Shown one piece after another: positions 38,137-50,224 of a stretch of 64,000 bases of DNA (the first letter of the stretch is position 1; each line of letters begins with the position of its first letter). The stretch lies in assembly GCF_963662255.1 (NCBI RefSeq), contig NC_085047.1:53318006-53382005 (forward strand). Direction: 5' to 3'. Both the position numbers and the translations under genes were made by a program. Under the pieces are notes generated by a model. That model had not been told where the DNA came from, did not search any database, and saw only the letters and a program-made list of their open reading frames with translations. Source of the DNA: Cinclus cinclus. Lineage: Eukaryota; Chordata; Aves; Passeriformes; Cinclidae.

Positions 38137-39530
38137 TCTATAAAAACCATAGCCTGTATAGCTTTGATAAAACATTTTTTATTCATTTGAGTTAGTTGCT
38201 CAGATCAGCCTCAATATTAAAGCATAATTATAGTATATGCCAGGTGAATGCCATTCTCTGAAATTAATTACCATGGAGATGGCTTCATTACAATCTATGA
38301 TAAAGGGTTGATTTGTTTTGAAAGAACTATGTGTTTCCATTAAATGTGACTCAAGAAGATCTTAAAGTAAATAATTAAAAGGTGAGGTGTTCTTTTGCAA
38401 AGATCTTTAAGCAAAATAGAAGAATAAAAGTCTACCTAAAGGTGCATGACACATTTTCTGTAAGAATCAAATCCCAATTTTGACATCTGGATTATGCCAC
38501 CTTCCACCCATGTCTAGAGAAATAACTGTATTGGCTTCTGTCATTTCCCCACTAAAGGCTGATCAGTACAGACTCCTTTCTCAGTGTCCCTACTGTAAAA
38601 AGTTGATGATCAGAACCTTAACAATTGCCTGCCGGGATTTCTCTAAAGTGCAGGTTAGATCTGATGAAAAAACAGAGGAGAAAACTCCTGGTTAAAACAT
38701 TTACCATCTCTACCAACAAAAATAACAGAAAAGGTCTCTACTACTGTAAATACCAGTTTTTGTTAGCTGGCATCTGAATTTTATGAGAGCTATAGCTCAC
38801 ATATACTCTGCCTCATGTAGGTATCCAGCCAATGCCTAAACATTAGTTCCTTGGTAAAACAATGTTTGTGAATGCAATTTACTGCAGTCAATAAAGGAGT
38901 AGTGCTTTAAGAGGTCTTCACAAGAGCATCTTTACCTATATTTCAGTGCACAGGACCTCCCTTAGGAAGTGATCAGGTACAGTGTCCTCCCCACCTCTAT
39001 TGTCAGTACAGGAATGTGTGTGCTTGCACCAGAAGAATTGTTTTATTAGGCACTTACAGTGTGCTACATGTGCCAGTGGTGTCACCTGGGCAAGAAGTGC
39101 CATCACTGAGAGACTTCATAGCAAATTGCTTCTGGAGTGTCAGTGCACTTTCCTGGTAAAGAATTGAGGTGAAGAAAAAAGCCACACATCTCCAAACATT
39201 TCCACAGAACTCTGGTATAGCAATGATATTGGTCCTTTGTTATGTTCAGACCGTTCTGTTATATTAAGCATCACTCCAGGGTTCAGTGGAAAATAGAAAT
39301 ATCAAATCACATGGGAGTTAACTTTGTAAGAAACATGTGACTTCCAGACTCTGAGGTGTAATCTCTGAGGGTTATTTTTAGGATGGTAAGGTACCTATAA
39401 ATGCACATAAGAAATTTTCAGAATAACCTACCATTACAGCCATTTCTGAAAACTGTATTTACATACCTGAGCATGTGCTGTGCTTTTCAGTGCACATGAA
39501 ATCTGTTTGCTTAATAAAGAGAGCTGGATT

Positions 39531-39990
39531 ATAGAACCCTGGAATAATTCAGGCTGGAAAGGAACCTCAGGAGATCTCTAATACAGCCTTCAGCTGTGAT
39601 TAGACCAAGTTGCTTGGTGTTTTTATGTAACTGAGTTTTGGGCATCTCTGGAGGCTGCACAGTCTCTCTGGTTGATCATCTCCACGAGCAGAAAAAACTT
39701 CTCAGTTTAATTTAGTGTATTCTGAATATCAATTCAGTGATCTTGTGCCCACTTCCCATTGTTGTCCCTTGCTCCACTGTAGAGTGCCTGGATTCATCCT
39801 CTCAGCACTGGAGGGCTCCTAAGACATCCCCCCCTCCCCCCCAAATCACTTTTCTTGAGGAGGAATGAGCCTGGGTCCTTCATCCTCTCCTCATAGAAAA
39901 AATACTCCAGCTCTCAGCAATCCTGGTGGTCTTTTGTTGAGCTCCCTTGAGTTTGAAACCCCTTGTATTGGGGTCCAAAAAGTGGATGGA
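39531..39990 (-). mobile_element. Old CR1 LINE, antisense (X/Y-like group)
   Basis: Antisense CR1 remnant with blocks of an older subfamily: TTCAGGCTGGAAAGGAACCT, CAGGAGATCTCTAATACAG, GATTAGACCAAGTTGCTTGG, TCTGGAGGCTGCACAGTCTC, CTTGTGCCCACTTCCCATTG, CACTGTAGAGTGCCTGG, CATCCTCTCCTCATAG, CTCTCAGCAATCCTGGTGG and TTGTATTGGGGTCCAAAAAG. Many indels indicate considerable age. A C-rich run (CCCCCCCTCCCCCCCC-like, ~39828-39842) has grown inside it. Confidence 0.85.
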
Positions 39991-41906
39991 TTATTAAAGT
40001 GTATGATTTCAAATATTTCTCTCTGAATTCAGCTTTTCCTCCCACAGGGCAATCCAGTATTTTCCAGCTGTTTGCTCACAACACTAGAGCTGGCCTACAT
40101 AGCACAAATAAGTCTATGCCTAAAATGCCACTATACTGATTTCTAACTAAATCAATATTGTACCAGTCAGTTTGTGAGAAAAGACATTGTGCTCCCCAGC
40201 CTGGTGAATTTCAATTGCATTCAGTCCACTATCTATGACTTAAAAGCCTTCAGTACATAATTGTTCACAACAAAGCCAGGCATTCAGAGAAATAACTAAA
40301 CATAATTCAGAGTAAGAGTGGCAATCCAATCCCATTCAAAAACCTGTTTCCTCTCAACCAGAAATAGAGTAGAAGGAAAAAGAAGGCTGAGCACCTGGGA
40401 AGTGCTGCCTGTGGTTGAATTGTGCTATACATGTAACTGGTGATTTGGGTGAACATTAAAGTTGGGAGCAACTCGGATGAAAACTTGTTTTAAAGGTGTC
40501 TAAAATCCCTGTTGCACATCCAAATTACAAAGGACAAAGTTACTACGCAAATTACTTGTGTTAATAAGTGGTAGAGTGTATTCTGTTCTCCAAATTAAAA
40601 ATTAGCAGTGCTTGGGATTCTGAGCAAGCTGTTAACTTATTTTTTACCCTAATTAAGTGCACACCATACCTCACTTTTTGTCAGTCCAGCATGGACTGAC
40701 AGAACTTCTGCAGACATATTGCTACACTCACTGTAAAGCATGAGCATACTCGCTTTTTCTACTGCCAAGAAAAAAAAAAATAAATAAAAAGGAAAAAAAA
40801 ATAGAGAAAGACTAAACAGGATTATTAATGCCCTAAACATAAATTGCTATTCTGGAATAAGCAGATATGCTCTGCCTAATTCTTGAGGCTCCCTTCTGTG
40901 GACCACAGGATCTTCCCTTTTGTGCCCCCAGGTTTTGTAAATAGCAAAGCTGAGGTCTCCATTCCTCTCTGAGCTTTCTGAAATGCATCCTTGAACTAAG
41001 GAGAATGAAGAAGACTGTACAAAGACAGTGACCAATCAATCTGATGCTAAAAAAGAAGAAAAGAAAAAGAAAAGTTTGGAAACATCTTAGATCCTCAACA
41101 ACTTTAAAAATTTATCATGTTATTGCCATACATTTTAGTCTTAGATTTTTCAGGAAGGCTATTTTATCCTTTCAGGAAAGTAAAGAGATTAGTAAAATTA
41201 TTGGCAAAGCAGGAACAAGATTCAACTTAAGGCAGGGTAAGAATATTGTGTTTCATTCAACATTTTTCATGTATGTCTTTCTCTAAGAAACCATACAGAT
41301 TCAATGCCTGGAAGGAAACAAACAGAAATCTATATAGAAATCAGAATTGCTACAAGTTGAATCAGTGTTGGGTAACTGCTTTGCTGAAAGTCGAATTTAG
41401 GCATTTAAGAGTATCTTTTAAAAAGTATTACAGGCTTGAGAAAAGCATGACAATACATATCCACATGAGAGGTCCTAGGGACATACCTACTATCTCTGAA
41501 TTTTGAGCAATGTAATCTAACATTACTATTTTTTAGACATGATCAGCTGTTCTGTTAGTGAAGTTGCAGTACTGATTTACTCAGTAGAAAGAAAGATCTC
41601 ATGATGCTTCTGATTTTCTAAAAGTAAAAACTTTGGAAAAGTATCTGCTGTGGCTCAGCAAGGAGTCATGAGGTATTATTTCAGGAAACATGGAGGAACT
41701 GATGTTGAGATAAGTAAAGGAATATATTATCCACGACTAAGTAATTTGTAGTGATTTCAGAGATAAAAGAGATAATAAAAAAGTTCATTCAGATGTGGGA
41801 CATCTAAAAATCATAGTATTAGCCACAATCCATTTTTTTTTCTTGCTAAAGCAATTGTCTGTAAACTCTGTTTCTTTAACCAGTCATGTCTCTGGTAATA
41901 GATTGT

Positions 41907-42653
41907 TCACTGGTAAAACCAATTTCTGCTGACATTTTTCCATATCAGATAATATGAAACAACAAAAAATTTTCTTGCCTTCTCTAATTTTCTGTAAGGA
42001 GATGGCTCATGTTTAAGTTTGCAGCTTTGGAATTTTACTATACAGTGGAAATAGTTGTTTGCTTGGGCGTTTTTTCCTAACTTATTCTCATTTTGAGGGC
42101 TAAAAGCACCATTTCCCTGATGTTCATTCCAAAAACTATTATAAACATCCCTTTTTGATTGTGAATAGATCGGAAACTGGAACAATTTTAAGGGGAAAGA
42201 GAGTGCACAGAGGTAGTAAGTCAGCTGTATCAATGAGTTTGCTGGTAATGTCATAATACCACTAGACAGAAATGCTCTCAAATAGATTCTAAGTGCCCAC
42301 AGGAGAAATAAAGCTTCTGTATTTGAAGCAAACTGGCACTGAATCTCTGGGAAAATGTGCACTAGAAAAAGCAAAAAGGAACTCTTAGGTGGTGAAGAAA
42401 GTAATACTGAGAGGTGAAGAAATATATGGGATTGGAACACCTGCCTTTCACCAGCCCTGGAGCACAAACACATGTGCATGTAACGTGTGTATACGTGACT
42501 GCGTGCAAGAACACGTGCACGGGCACTGTTGAAGGTGACACACTTAACTTTGGTGTTGCAAAGGCTGCCAAAGGTCCTAGATAAAGTGTCTTGGGGGGAA
42601 AGTATATGATTTGGCTTAACTGAATCAAAGAACACTACTGCAACATGGTGAAA
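41907..42653 (-). other. Longest open frame (249 codons stop to stop), no known family
   Basis: The minus strand is open from just after a TAG at 42654-42656 to the stop at 41907-41909. The first true ATG lies at 42477-42479, giving about 190 residues starting MHMCLCSRAGERQVF. The middle is hydrophobic (HIFLHLSVLL, SSFLLFLVHIF, LFLLWALRIYLRAFL), and the end is basic and polar. No signal, domain or splice pattern that I can name. It could be part of a lncRNA, a decayed gene or chance; codon use looks like the surrounding DNA, which argues against a real gene. Confidence 0.2.
42464..42525. repeat. Diverged TG/CA repeat with CpG and ACGTG cluster
   Basis: Alternating purine-pyrimidine stretch ACACATGTGCATGTAACGTG continuing through TATACGTGACTGCGTGC and AACACGTGCACGGGC. 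RCGTG occurs on the plus strand at 42483-42487, 42493-42497, 42501-42505 and 42513-42517, and CACGTG at 42512-42517 is palindromic. Five CpG fall in about 38 bases of an otherwise CpG-poor region. Most simply a mutated (TG)n; the HIF-like motif density is noted. Confidence 0.7.
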
Positions 42654-45124
42654 CTACCATTTGTACCAGAGGCAGTGACTTTGTGCATTTGACCCAGCTT
42701 GCTTTACAAAATGAGTTTACTTGCAACTAAATCTGTCTTTGACAGTATTGGAGGCCCAGTCTCAACTTGTCTTTATTGTAGAATTAACCTTTCATACGAA
42801 GTAGTTGGATAAATATCATGCTGTTCACTCTATTCATTTACCTTTTTAAACACATTTTATGCAGGAACATGCATGACAGGCATTTCTGTATGACTAATAT
42901 GTGAAAAAACATGTTTCTAAACACTGATTTTTGAAAAATTATGAAAGAGTACCCTACATCATTCCACAAGGATCCAAAGACAAGGATTATGCTCTAACAG
43001 GCATCCAGCCCATGCAAGCTAAGGACTGCCAGGTGACACTTCAAGAAAACTTTTGCTCCCTTAGGTTTCACCAAAGTTTGAACTCTATTTGACCACAGGA
43101 AAATCTTTCTCTTGCAAATTTACACTTGCAGGGTCCTCTGACATCACAGCTGTAGAACTGATTATGTGGAGAGAGCTGATTGAAATAGGTTGGCTGATGT
43201 GAAGCGCAGTCCTTGTTAATTTAAAATTTGAAATGTTTTGGCTTACTACCTGGTGATACTTGGAAGGGACAAAGCTGTCTATTATTATTCTGATAAAAAT
43301 CCTCTTTACCTACTACAAAATTATCAGTGTGCTCTGATTTCTACTGCTTGTCATTTATTGTACCCCAACTTTAACAATGTGACTTCACTGGCTTTGTTTG
43401 CTGCACAAATTGCAGCTTTTCATCATTGCTGGAGTGAAACACTGAAGGCATGGATTGATCCTTTCTTAATTTGAGTGAGCAATGATGCCAAGGTCATGGT
43501 TAGAATAAAGCATGCCATCCATCTAACTTTTTGTACAGCATGTCTCTAGAAATCCACCCCTGGCATCAAATAATTGTGGGTTATAGTGGCTGTTCCCTTT
43601 GCACAATTTCTGATGCACAGAGTCTGTACTTACCCAAGGTGAGCCCTGCTCTACGTCTTCACTCAGCTGATGTACATTGAAAATGGAAGTACTTTTGATC
43701 CCCTACCAGTGCCAGAAATATCTGGCTAAACAATGAAAAGGAAAGAGAGAAACTGAAATGAAGCTCTGGTGGGTGAGAAATAGGTTTTGGGCTCTGCTTC
43801 TGAGATTGTTCTTTTCAAGAGAGCATTGTGAGGTAGTGCAGATGTCACCACAGATGTGGTGTTTTCTTCACCACACCGTATCTGAACATCTAGAAAACAT
43901 ACTAAAATAAAACTATTTTGACACAGAATGTGCAGAACTTTGTTATATTTTGTTTTCAGTTTCTACAGGTCATAGAAAATAAGGCTGGACTGGGACCATG
44001 GAGGAATTGCCTAGGCCAGGTCTTTATTACAACACAGTTAACTGCAATTAAAACATTTTGGACATCTGTTCAAAGCTGGTTGATCATGTTGATAAATTCT
44101 TAGTGTTACATTGTCACTAGCTTACACCAGGTTCTGGTAAGAAAAATCGGTTGTTTTGTTAGCCTGAGAGTATTTTGTTTCTTTTGCTGTTACTGTTGTT
44201 GTCTGCATTAAGCTTTTATGTTAGAGTTATTTTTATGATTCCAAGACAAACCATAAAAACAAACAAAAAAAAAAAAAAATCCAACCAACTAAAAAAAAAA
44301 CCAATAACTAAGAGCAAATAAAGCCCTGTTAGATTTTTTTTTCCTTTCGTTTTGAAACCTTTTTAGTGCAATTATCAAAAACCATTAGATGGGCTTGGTT
44401 TAGTGAATGCACCACAGAAGGGAAAATCAGTTCTGTGGGGAACTGGTGTTCCATCTCTGGAAAAGGGCTTGCTGTCAACAACTTCCTATCCATCACAGAG
44501 AGAGTGACGCTGTTCATGCAATTAACACTGCAAATGAACCAGCAAGCAATCAGTCAGTGATATCTCTCCAAAACATGCAATATTCACTGAGGACACCTCT
44601 ACAGAGAAAAATCATTGAGCTGTATAGTTTGGTCAGGAAATGCATTGATTTATGTGGATATGAGCTTTGTCTCCATATGCATGGAGCTTTAATGGTAGCA
44701 GGATCACACACCTTGTTCTCTCAGACTTGATATGTTATGCCAGATGGAGCATGCACATTCCAACATGATTAATAAGTTCCTATAAAATGAACAAACCCCA
44801 TATTTTCCACATAAATTATTGAGGTATCAGTGCAATTCCCTTGAGAAACTTTTCTTAACAGCCTCTGCAGTTCCCAGTGAAATATTAGGAATAATAAAGA
44901 AAAAAAGAATTCTGTTAGCTATAGGTACCCTTTTCAAGCCTTTAAAACATTTAACCAAAAAAGAAGTTGCTGTCAAACCAACAGCAGTTGGTGATAATGG
45001 AAAGACTCCACCAAACAGAAAATGTTTGAACATTGTTCTCTGCAGAAATTTATCCATAAGTATCTCTACATGTCTTCATTTTGGTTGCTGGAAAAATGAA
45101 AAATAATTCAAGTCAGCCTCAAAC

Positions 45125-45157
45125 CTTCCAAATCAGAATATTCTGTGATTCTGTGGC
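45125..45157 (+). mobile_element. Isolated CR1/SINE 3' tail
   Basis: CTTCCAAATCAGAATATTCT followed by GTGATTCTGTGG is the terminal sequence shared by the CR1 group of the 32.5 kb copy and by the SINE tail at 49160. Nothing recognisable of the element body precedes it. Confidence 0.5.
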
Positions 45158-47330
45158 AACAAAGCAAACAAATAAATACGACACTTAAGATCAAATACAC
45201 TTGTATTCCTAGTCTGTGCTTTAATCTCTTTAGACATTTTCAATAAAGAATTGCACTCACGGAAAGCTGACATAATAAAATACTTTAAAAACTTCCTTTG
45301 CGAGAACTGAAGAAGTTGGAAATGGGTCTACTGTCTCAGCAAAAAGGACAGTATACTCTGCTACCAGTGAAAGGCATACCAGGGGCATGATTCCTTGAAT
45401 TTTTGAGAATTGTACCCTTATTTCTTAACATTTATATTTTGCTATGTTTATTCTTCATTCTGAGTTAATATGTGTTTTTGACCTTAAAAAGAAATAAAAA
45501 ATGTACATTAGAGAAAAGAAAAAAATTCTATATCCTGTTTGGGGCTCACTCTTCTAATTCAATAGCATAAAAATTACTTTAGAAATTGTTTTTGGGGCAC
45601 AATTTCTGTTGAAAGACAGCTTTATTAATTACTCTAAAGAATATTTCAATAATAATAAGTCAAACACATCCAGTTTCAGATGGTAGTGTTTTTGTTCTCT
45701 GCATCATGTGCTCCTGTTTTGATTTAGGCTGATTTTCATCCTACTTAAGTAAGGCATGAAGAATGCATTTTATCTATGGATTTTTTGCTTTTCATCTTTG
45801 CAGTTCTTGAGGCCTTCAAGAAGTTTCCAGTATTTCATTTCAGAGTTTCTATGTTTCAAATAGCATTTCTTGCTATTAGTAATTAATCCTAAATTATAAT
45901 TTGCTTAGATGCAAAAATTCCCATTTATTAGTTTATGTTTATTAAAAAGAGGTAGTACCTCGGGTCATAGTGGAATTTCTTGGCACTTTCTGCTCTGTGA
46001 CACCCCTTTCACTTTTCACACATAACCTGACACCACCTACACTTTTCTCACAGATGCACCACCCCTTTAATTGACTATAACCTCATCTTTCTCCGTCAGG
46101 GGAGGTGAGAATTCCCAGAACACTGCTGCACAACATCTCCTCCTGTCTCTCTCCTCTCCTGTGGTAATGGTCCAGTGTCACAAATGAGCCATCTATTCAG
46201 AAAAATCACTTCTTACAAAATACCAAATTACTTCAGCCAAAAAGGGCAATTTTAAATCTTCAAGAAGATCCACTGCAGGAGCTTTCTTTCGTGGGGGTGC
46301 TGTCCTTTCTCAGGTTCCCCTCCCTTGCACAAGGGCCATTTGTAGGCTGACTCCTCTCCTAGGAAAAGCTGCAGGATATCTTCTCCATCATCTTGTTCCC
46401 GGCCAGCAGAACAGCTGAGTCCTGAGGCTTGGACACATGCCACTGCCCTGCAATTGCCTCCCTGAAGTTTGTTGTGTGGTTTCTTATCTGTACTGCTTTC
46501 AGGCTTGTTTTTCCCATTGCAGCCTATTAAGTGAGACCACATTTCACTCCAGAAAGTTTATAAACCAATAGACTTTTCACTTCTGTGAAAAGGTCAAGAG
46601 CAGGCTTTCTGTGAGTAGTACTGTTCAGTATTCTTGTATGGTGGCATAATATCTGAGGCTGTCATATGTAGACAAGCAAGTACTTCAGCAGTTTTAGTAC
46701 TTAATAATTTAATATTTAATGGTTGCTTGAAATAGCTATTTAGGACATTTAAACTGATTTCACTATTATTTTTTTGTAAACATCACGAATAAATGTTTGG
46801 CATTGAGACATCTTATTTTTTAAGGAGAGAAGATAAACACTGATGAAACAATCTCTTTCTAGCAAAATGTTGCCAAATTAGCAGAAGAAGTTGTTTTCAT
46901 CATTAAAAGTTAGAAATAAATAACAAAAAAATCCTTAAATGAGCTAGTACTTTTGTAGATGAAGATGATTTGTTTGGTGGACTAAATAAAAGGCAAATGT
47001 CTTCATAATTCTTTTGATAATGATCAAAGTTTATCAATGTGCCATTGGCAATATAAAACTGCTGTCAGAAATAAAGCCAAGTGTCTTCACCTCTTACAGA
47101 TCTAATCACTTCACAATTAAAACTGTTGATATGCTGCACTTTGTTTCTTTGTTTGCTTTTGCATCTTTACTTTCAGGATGCTCTTTCATTCTAATATAAT
47201 TTCACTCAGTTTTAGGGTTCAGTGAACACATTTTCTTTGCACAGGACTGTGGAGCAGTGCCTTTCGTTCTTTTCCTAAGTGATGTGACTCAGTTTCCCAG
47301 ATCACAGTGAAGACTGTAATGAAATTTTTC

Positions 47331-47348
47331 TTTTTTTTTTTTTTTTTT
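47331..47348. repeat. T18 run (A18 on the minus strand)
   Basis: On the minus strand this is an A18 tract about 146 bases downstream of the stop of the exon-like frame at 47495-47765. It could be a retroposition tail or a simple run; no AATAAA/ATTAAA sits at the expected 10-30 bases before it. Confidence 0.9.
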
Positions 47349-47494
47349 AATTTGGATTGCTTCTGCATCCTTCATAATCTTTCTGCTTTCATAGAAAAAG
47401 ATCAATAACACAGTAATCTGAATTCTTAAAGTACACCACCTCTTCAAACTAAGAAGAGGAAGGAAAAGACTCAAAGCCCAAGTCTCTGATCACT

Positions 47495-47765
47495 CTAACT
47501 CTTAGCTTGTTCCCCTGGATCTTGCTTTGGTTCAGAGGATGGTTTACTTGCTCCAAAATTTAGGAGATTAATAAGCAGTTTCCCCGAGGCTGCACTTGTT
47601 TTCACTCCCTCCATCTTACACAGCCTCTCCAAGGCTTTGGTGAGGGGAGCAGATCCATCCTGTCTGGCTTCAGCAGCACTGAGCAATGCCTGTGCCTCAT
47701 TTGCTGTCCCTGCGCAGAAACGCTCCCAGGTTAAGGCTGCAGCCCTCCTGGTTGCTCTTCTAATG
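47495..47765 (-). other. Candidate terminal coding exon or retrocopy fragment, unidentified
   Basis: The minus strand, after an acceptor-like GTGTCTACTGCAG (AG at 47766-47767), is open for 89 codons to a TAG at 47495-47497. The reading runs IRRATRRAAALTWERF..., then NEAQALLSAAEARQDG, PLTKALERLCKMEGVK, AASGKLLINLLNFGA and ends PKQDPGEQAKS. Composition (A, E, K, L, R rich with balanced polar residues and amphipathic helix-like heptads) is much more protein-like than other frames in this window. I do not recognise the family. The frame also continues about 12 codons upstream of the acceptor. An A18 tract lies ~146 bases beyond the stop, so a retrocopy 3' end is an alternative. No ATG is present near the left end, so a start would have to lie in another exon. 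Confidence 0.3.
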
Positions 47766-49159
47766 CTGCAGTAGACACCACTAACTGGAAGGGCTGTTTA
47801 TACATCCCTGACTTGCAAATATTTACTTTATAGAGGTTATTAACGACCACTGACAATGCAGTCAATATGACTATTTGCAGAAATGAGTGTGTGCAGCAGC
47901 AGCTACATTGAATTACAGCACAGATCTGGAAACAGCAACAGCTCCCATACATTGCTGAACAAAAGGTAAAGGTCTTTTAAATCATCATGACAAGAGCAAT
48001 TTTAGTGACAGTGTAGGAAAGCAATCAAAAATATTGCAAATTCTAATCAAATGCTAATGAAAATAATCCTATGAGGACATTCTCAAGTGATAACATTTGA
48101 AAGTAAAACCTTGGCTGAAACTTCTACGAAAAACCGGGCAAAACCTCCTATATTTCAAAGCAAATCTCTCCAAGTTACATGATTAATTCACCTAGTCATA
48201 GCACAAAATCCACTCTAGAAAACTGTGATTTCAGGTTTTTGCCTGCTAAAACGTTGGTGGTTGCCACAGTAATAAGTCAAAACGTGATTAATGACTTCTT
48301 CTTTCCTATGAATTTAATTTCTTTTGTGCTCTTTATTCGAGAGGAAACAAATTCAAGGGCTTATATCTGTGGTTTGGGCAAACTCATAGCCATGCAGATG
48401 CCAGCAAAAGACATTTTCTTTTCTTCACTCACCTTCAGCACTGTCACTGAAAGATAGTATGATGAAATTCTGAATCATTGCTATAAATGAATGTCAAGAT
48501 TTTTCTCTCCATGCATAAAAAGCTATCAATTTTACTAGATATTTCCCTTATAACATTTTGAATATTTAGAGAAAAGCATATTAATATTTTCTTTGGTCCA
48601 TTGCCCTAATTTCTGAAAAATATCCATGTTTTAGAGTTTATTCCAAATACTGAATATGCAGGGTAAATCTTTTAACGTCATTATAGCCCTTACATTTCAA
48701 GACTGCAAGTAGATACATTCCCTTTGTGGGTAGACACCCCACGGGCCACAGAAGTCTTCAATTTTTCCCCCTCCGAGGAAAATGCAGAAAATACTGATTA
48801 GAGGTGGTATAATAGCACATTTGTGAGGGATAGGGCATAATTATGGAATAGTGAAATTTTTTATTATATGCAGAAAGAAGTTTTTCAAAAGGTAACCTTC
48901 TGAAAAGGGAGTAGGACTTTATGTGAAGCACTGACAAAAAAAAAAAAAAAAGCTCCCAACAGCTGAGAGACTAAACTTTGAATTAGTTCAAACATGAGCA
49001 ACAACCAAAACTTGCCAACCTGGTACCTTTGTATCACTATACTACATTATCTTTTATGCACATCATTATAGAGTATGTATTTCCATTTTTGTTCAGCCCA
49101 GTTTCTCTGCTGAAGCAAGATTTTAAATACAAAGAAAGGACAGAAATGCTACTGACTAC

Positions 49160-49292
49160 ACAATATTCTGAGTTGGAAGGGACCCACAAGGATCACTGAG
49201 TCCAGCTCTTAAGTGAGCAGCTCATAAGGGGATTGTACCCCCAACCTTGGCTTTATTAGCACCATGCTCTGACCAGCTGAACTAACCTCAGG
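49160..49292 (-). mobile_element. tRNA-Ile-derived SINE with CR1-like tail (TguSINE1-like)
   Basis: On the minus strand the 5' part reads GGTTAGTTCAGCTGGTCAGA, GCATGGTGCTAATAAAGCCA and AGGTTGGGGGTACAATCCCC. It has the A-box-like (TTAGTTCAGCTGG) and B-box-like (GGGTACAATCC) promoter blocks and the anticodon arm TGGTG-CTAATAA-AGCCA of tRNA-Ile(AAT). After about 70 bases it passes into a CR1-type tail: GACTCAGTGATCCTTGTGGG, TCCCTTCCAACTCAG and AATATTG. This hybrid matches TguSINE1 of the zebra finch, which borrows CR1 machinery. Substitutions in both boxes mean that it is an old copy and not a functional tRNA gene. Only one copy was found besides the lone tail at 45125. Confidence 0.82.
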
Positions 49293-50224
49293 TTTTGTGG
49301 ATCCTGCATGCAGATTAGGGATCTGAGATGTACTGTAACATTCCACACTGAGAAAAATGTTTGCATTTTAAAGTGGTCCTCCTAGCAAGAAATAACATGG
49401 CATAATCAATTTGCGTATTTTAACACTGATGTACTGTGACTTGCTATAATATATTAGTCTGCCTTTTAAAAGCATTTTTAATATATCTTTTAGTATTTCA
49501 GGCTTTTAATTTTGTTTTAATATGTCACTTATGGAAAGATAACTGAACCTAAAGCTTCTTCATACTAAGCAGCCACAGGGCTTTACACATGCCTGAGTTG
49601 TGCCTTTGAAGTTAGACTTCTTTTCTGAAAACCTTTATTAATGGAGAAACTAGTAAGTGGTTTTATTTCCATTTTTTTCTTTAATATGAAAAAGGGACCC
49701 AGCCTGATTAGATGACCATAACAGTTTAATAAGCACATGAAACAGCCTGTTTAATATTATCTCTTCTTATTCCATGAATTATAAATGTTAGAACAAAAAT
49801 TACTCACTGAGATTTCCTTTATTTAATGTTAACGTTTTTAAGAGGCATCATCTACTGTAACCAGTTACCACGTTTGTAAGATGCAATGCTGAGTTATGAA
49901 AAACATAAAGAGACTCCAGCTTGCTAAGGGCAAGGCTGGCAGCTGAGCCAGGAAAGGGTGGATCTGAATAACCTCAGGAAAGTAGATGTCACCTCAAATC
50001 AGTGATCCAAACATCACGATGATGAACTGATGGTAAAGCAAACTAGCCACCGTCCCACCAGCACAAAGATGCTCTTCAAACACCTGATTTTGTGTTTGAG
50101 AGGCAAACCAAGCCAGTGTTGTGTTTGTGCAGTGCCTGAGGTTGTTCAGGACCATTGCACAAACTTTGCAACCAGCAAAGGAGAAAACTGCCTGTGCTAC
50201 AGACCTTGCCATGCACAGGAGTAG
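49293..50224. other. Gene-free unique DNA
   Basis: No gene or repeat recognised. Overlapping frames of 64-79 codons at 49994-50270 on both strands reflect a moderately GC-rich patch without domain signals. Confidence 0.45.

Larger units (their letters stand above)
36076..39530. other. Gene-free AT-rich DNA with simple repeats
   Basis: Holds a T20 run at 36456-36475, a TG-rich tract at 37382-37411 and the compound trinucleotide repeat at 38034-38136. No exon or dispersed repeat recognised. Confidence 0.5.
39991..45124. other. Gene-free DNA containing the longest open frame of the window
   Basis: Includes the 249-codon minus-strand frame (41907-42653) and the CpG/TG cluster (42464-42525), both listed separately, plus A-rich tracts near 40770-40803 and 44262-44300. 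A possible but very weak CR1 3' tail in antisense lies at 43968-44025 (TCATAGAAAATAAGGCTGGA). Confidence 0.45.
45158..49159. other. Mostly gene-free DNA with an exon-like minus-strand frame
   Basis: Contains the candidate exon at 47495-47765 (separate entry), a GC-richer patch at 46080-46550 whose minus-strand 96-codon frame (46252-46542) shows no known domain, a T18 run at 47331-47348 and an A16 run at about 48936-48951. No dispersed repeat recognised. Confidence 0.45.

Noticed and set aside
37950..38186. Minus-strand frames with poly-Leu/Ile and poly-Thr/Asn
   Set aside because: They are two reading frames of the ATT/AGT trinucleotide repeat.
43968..44025. Possible antisense CR1 tail (TCATAGAAAATAAGGCTGGA...)
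   Set aside because: Similarity is too weak and too short to separate from chance.
46252..46542. 96-codon minus-strand frame in a GC-richer patch
   Set aside because: No domain, no splice signals that fit, and no clear initiation context; kept only as a note in the interval entry.
49221..49289. tRNA-Ile gene
   Set aside because: Promoter-box and T-arm substitutions and the fused CR1-like tail show a SINE copy, not a functional tRNA gene.
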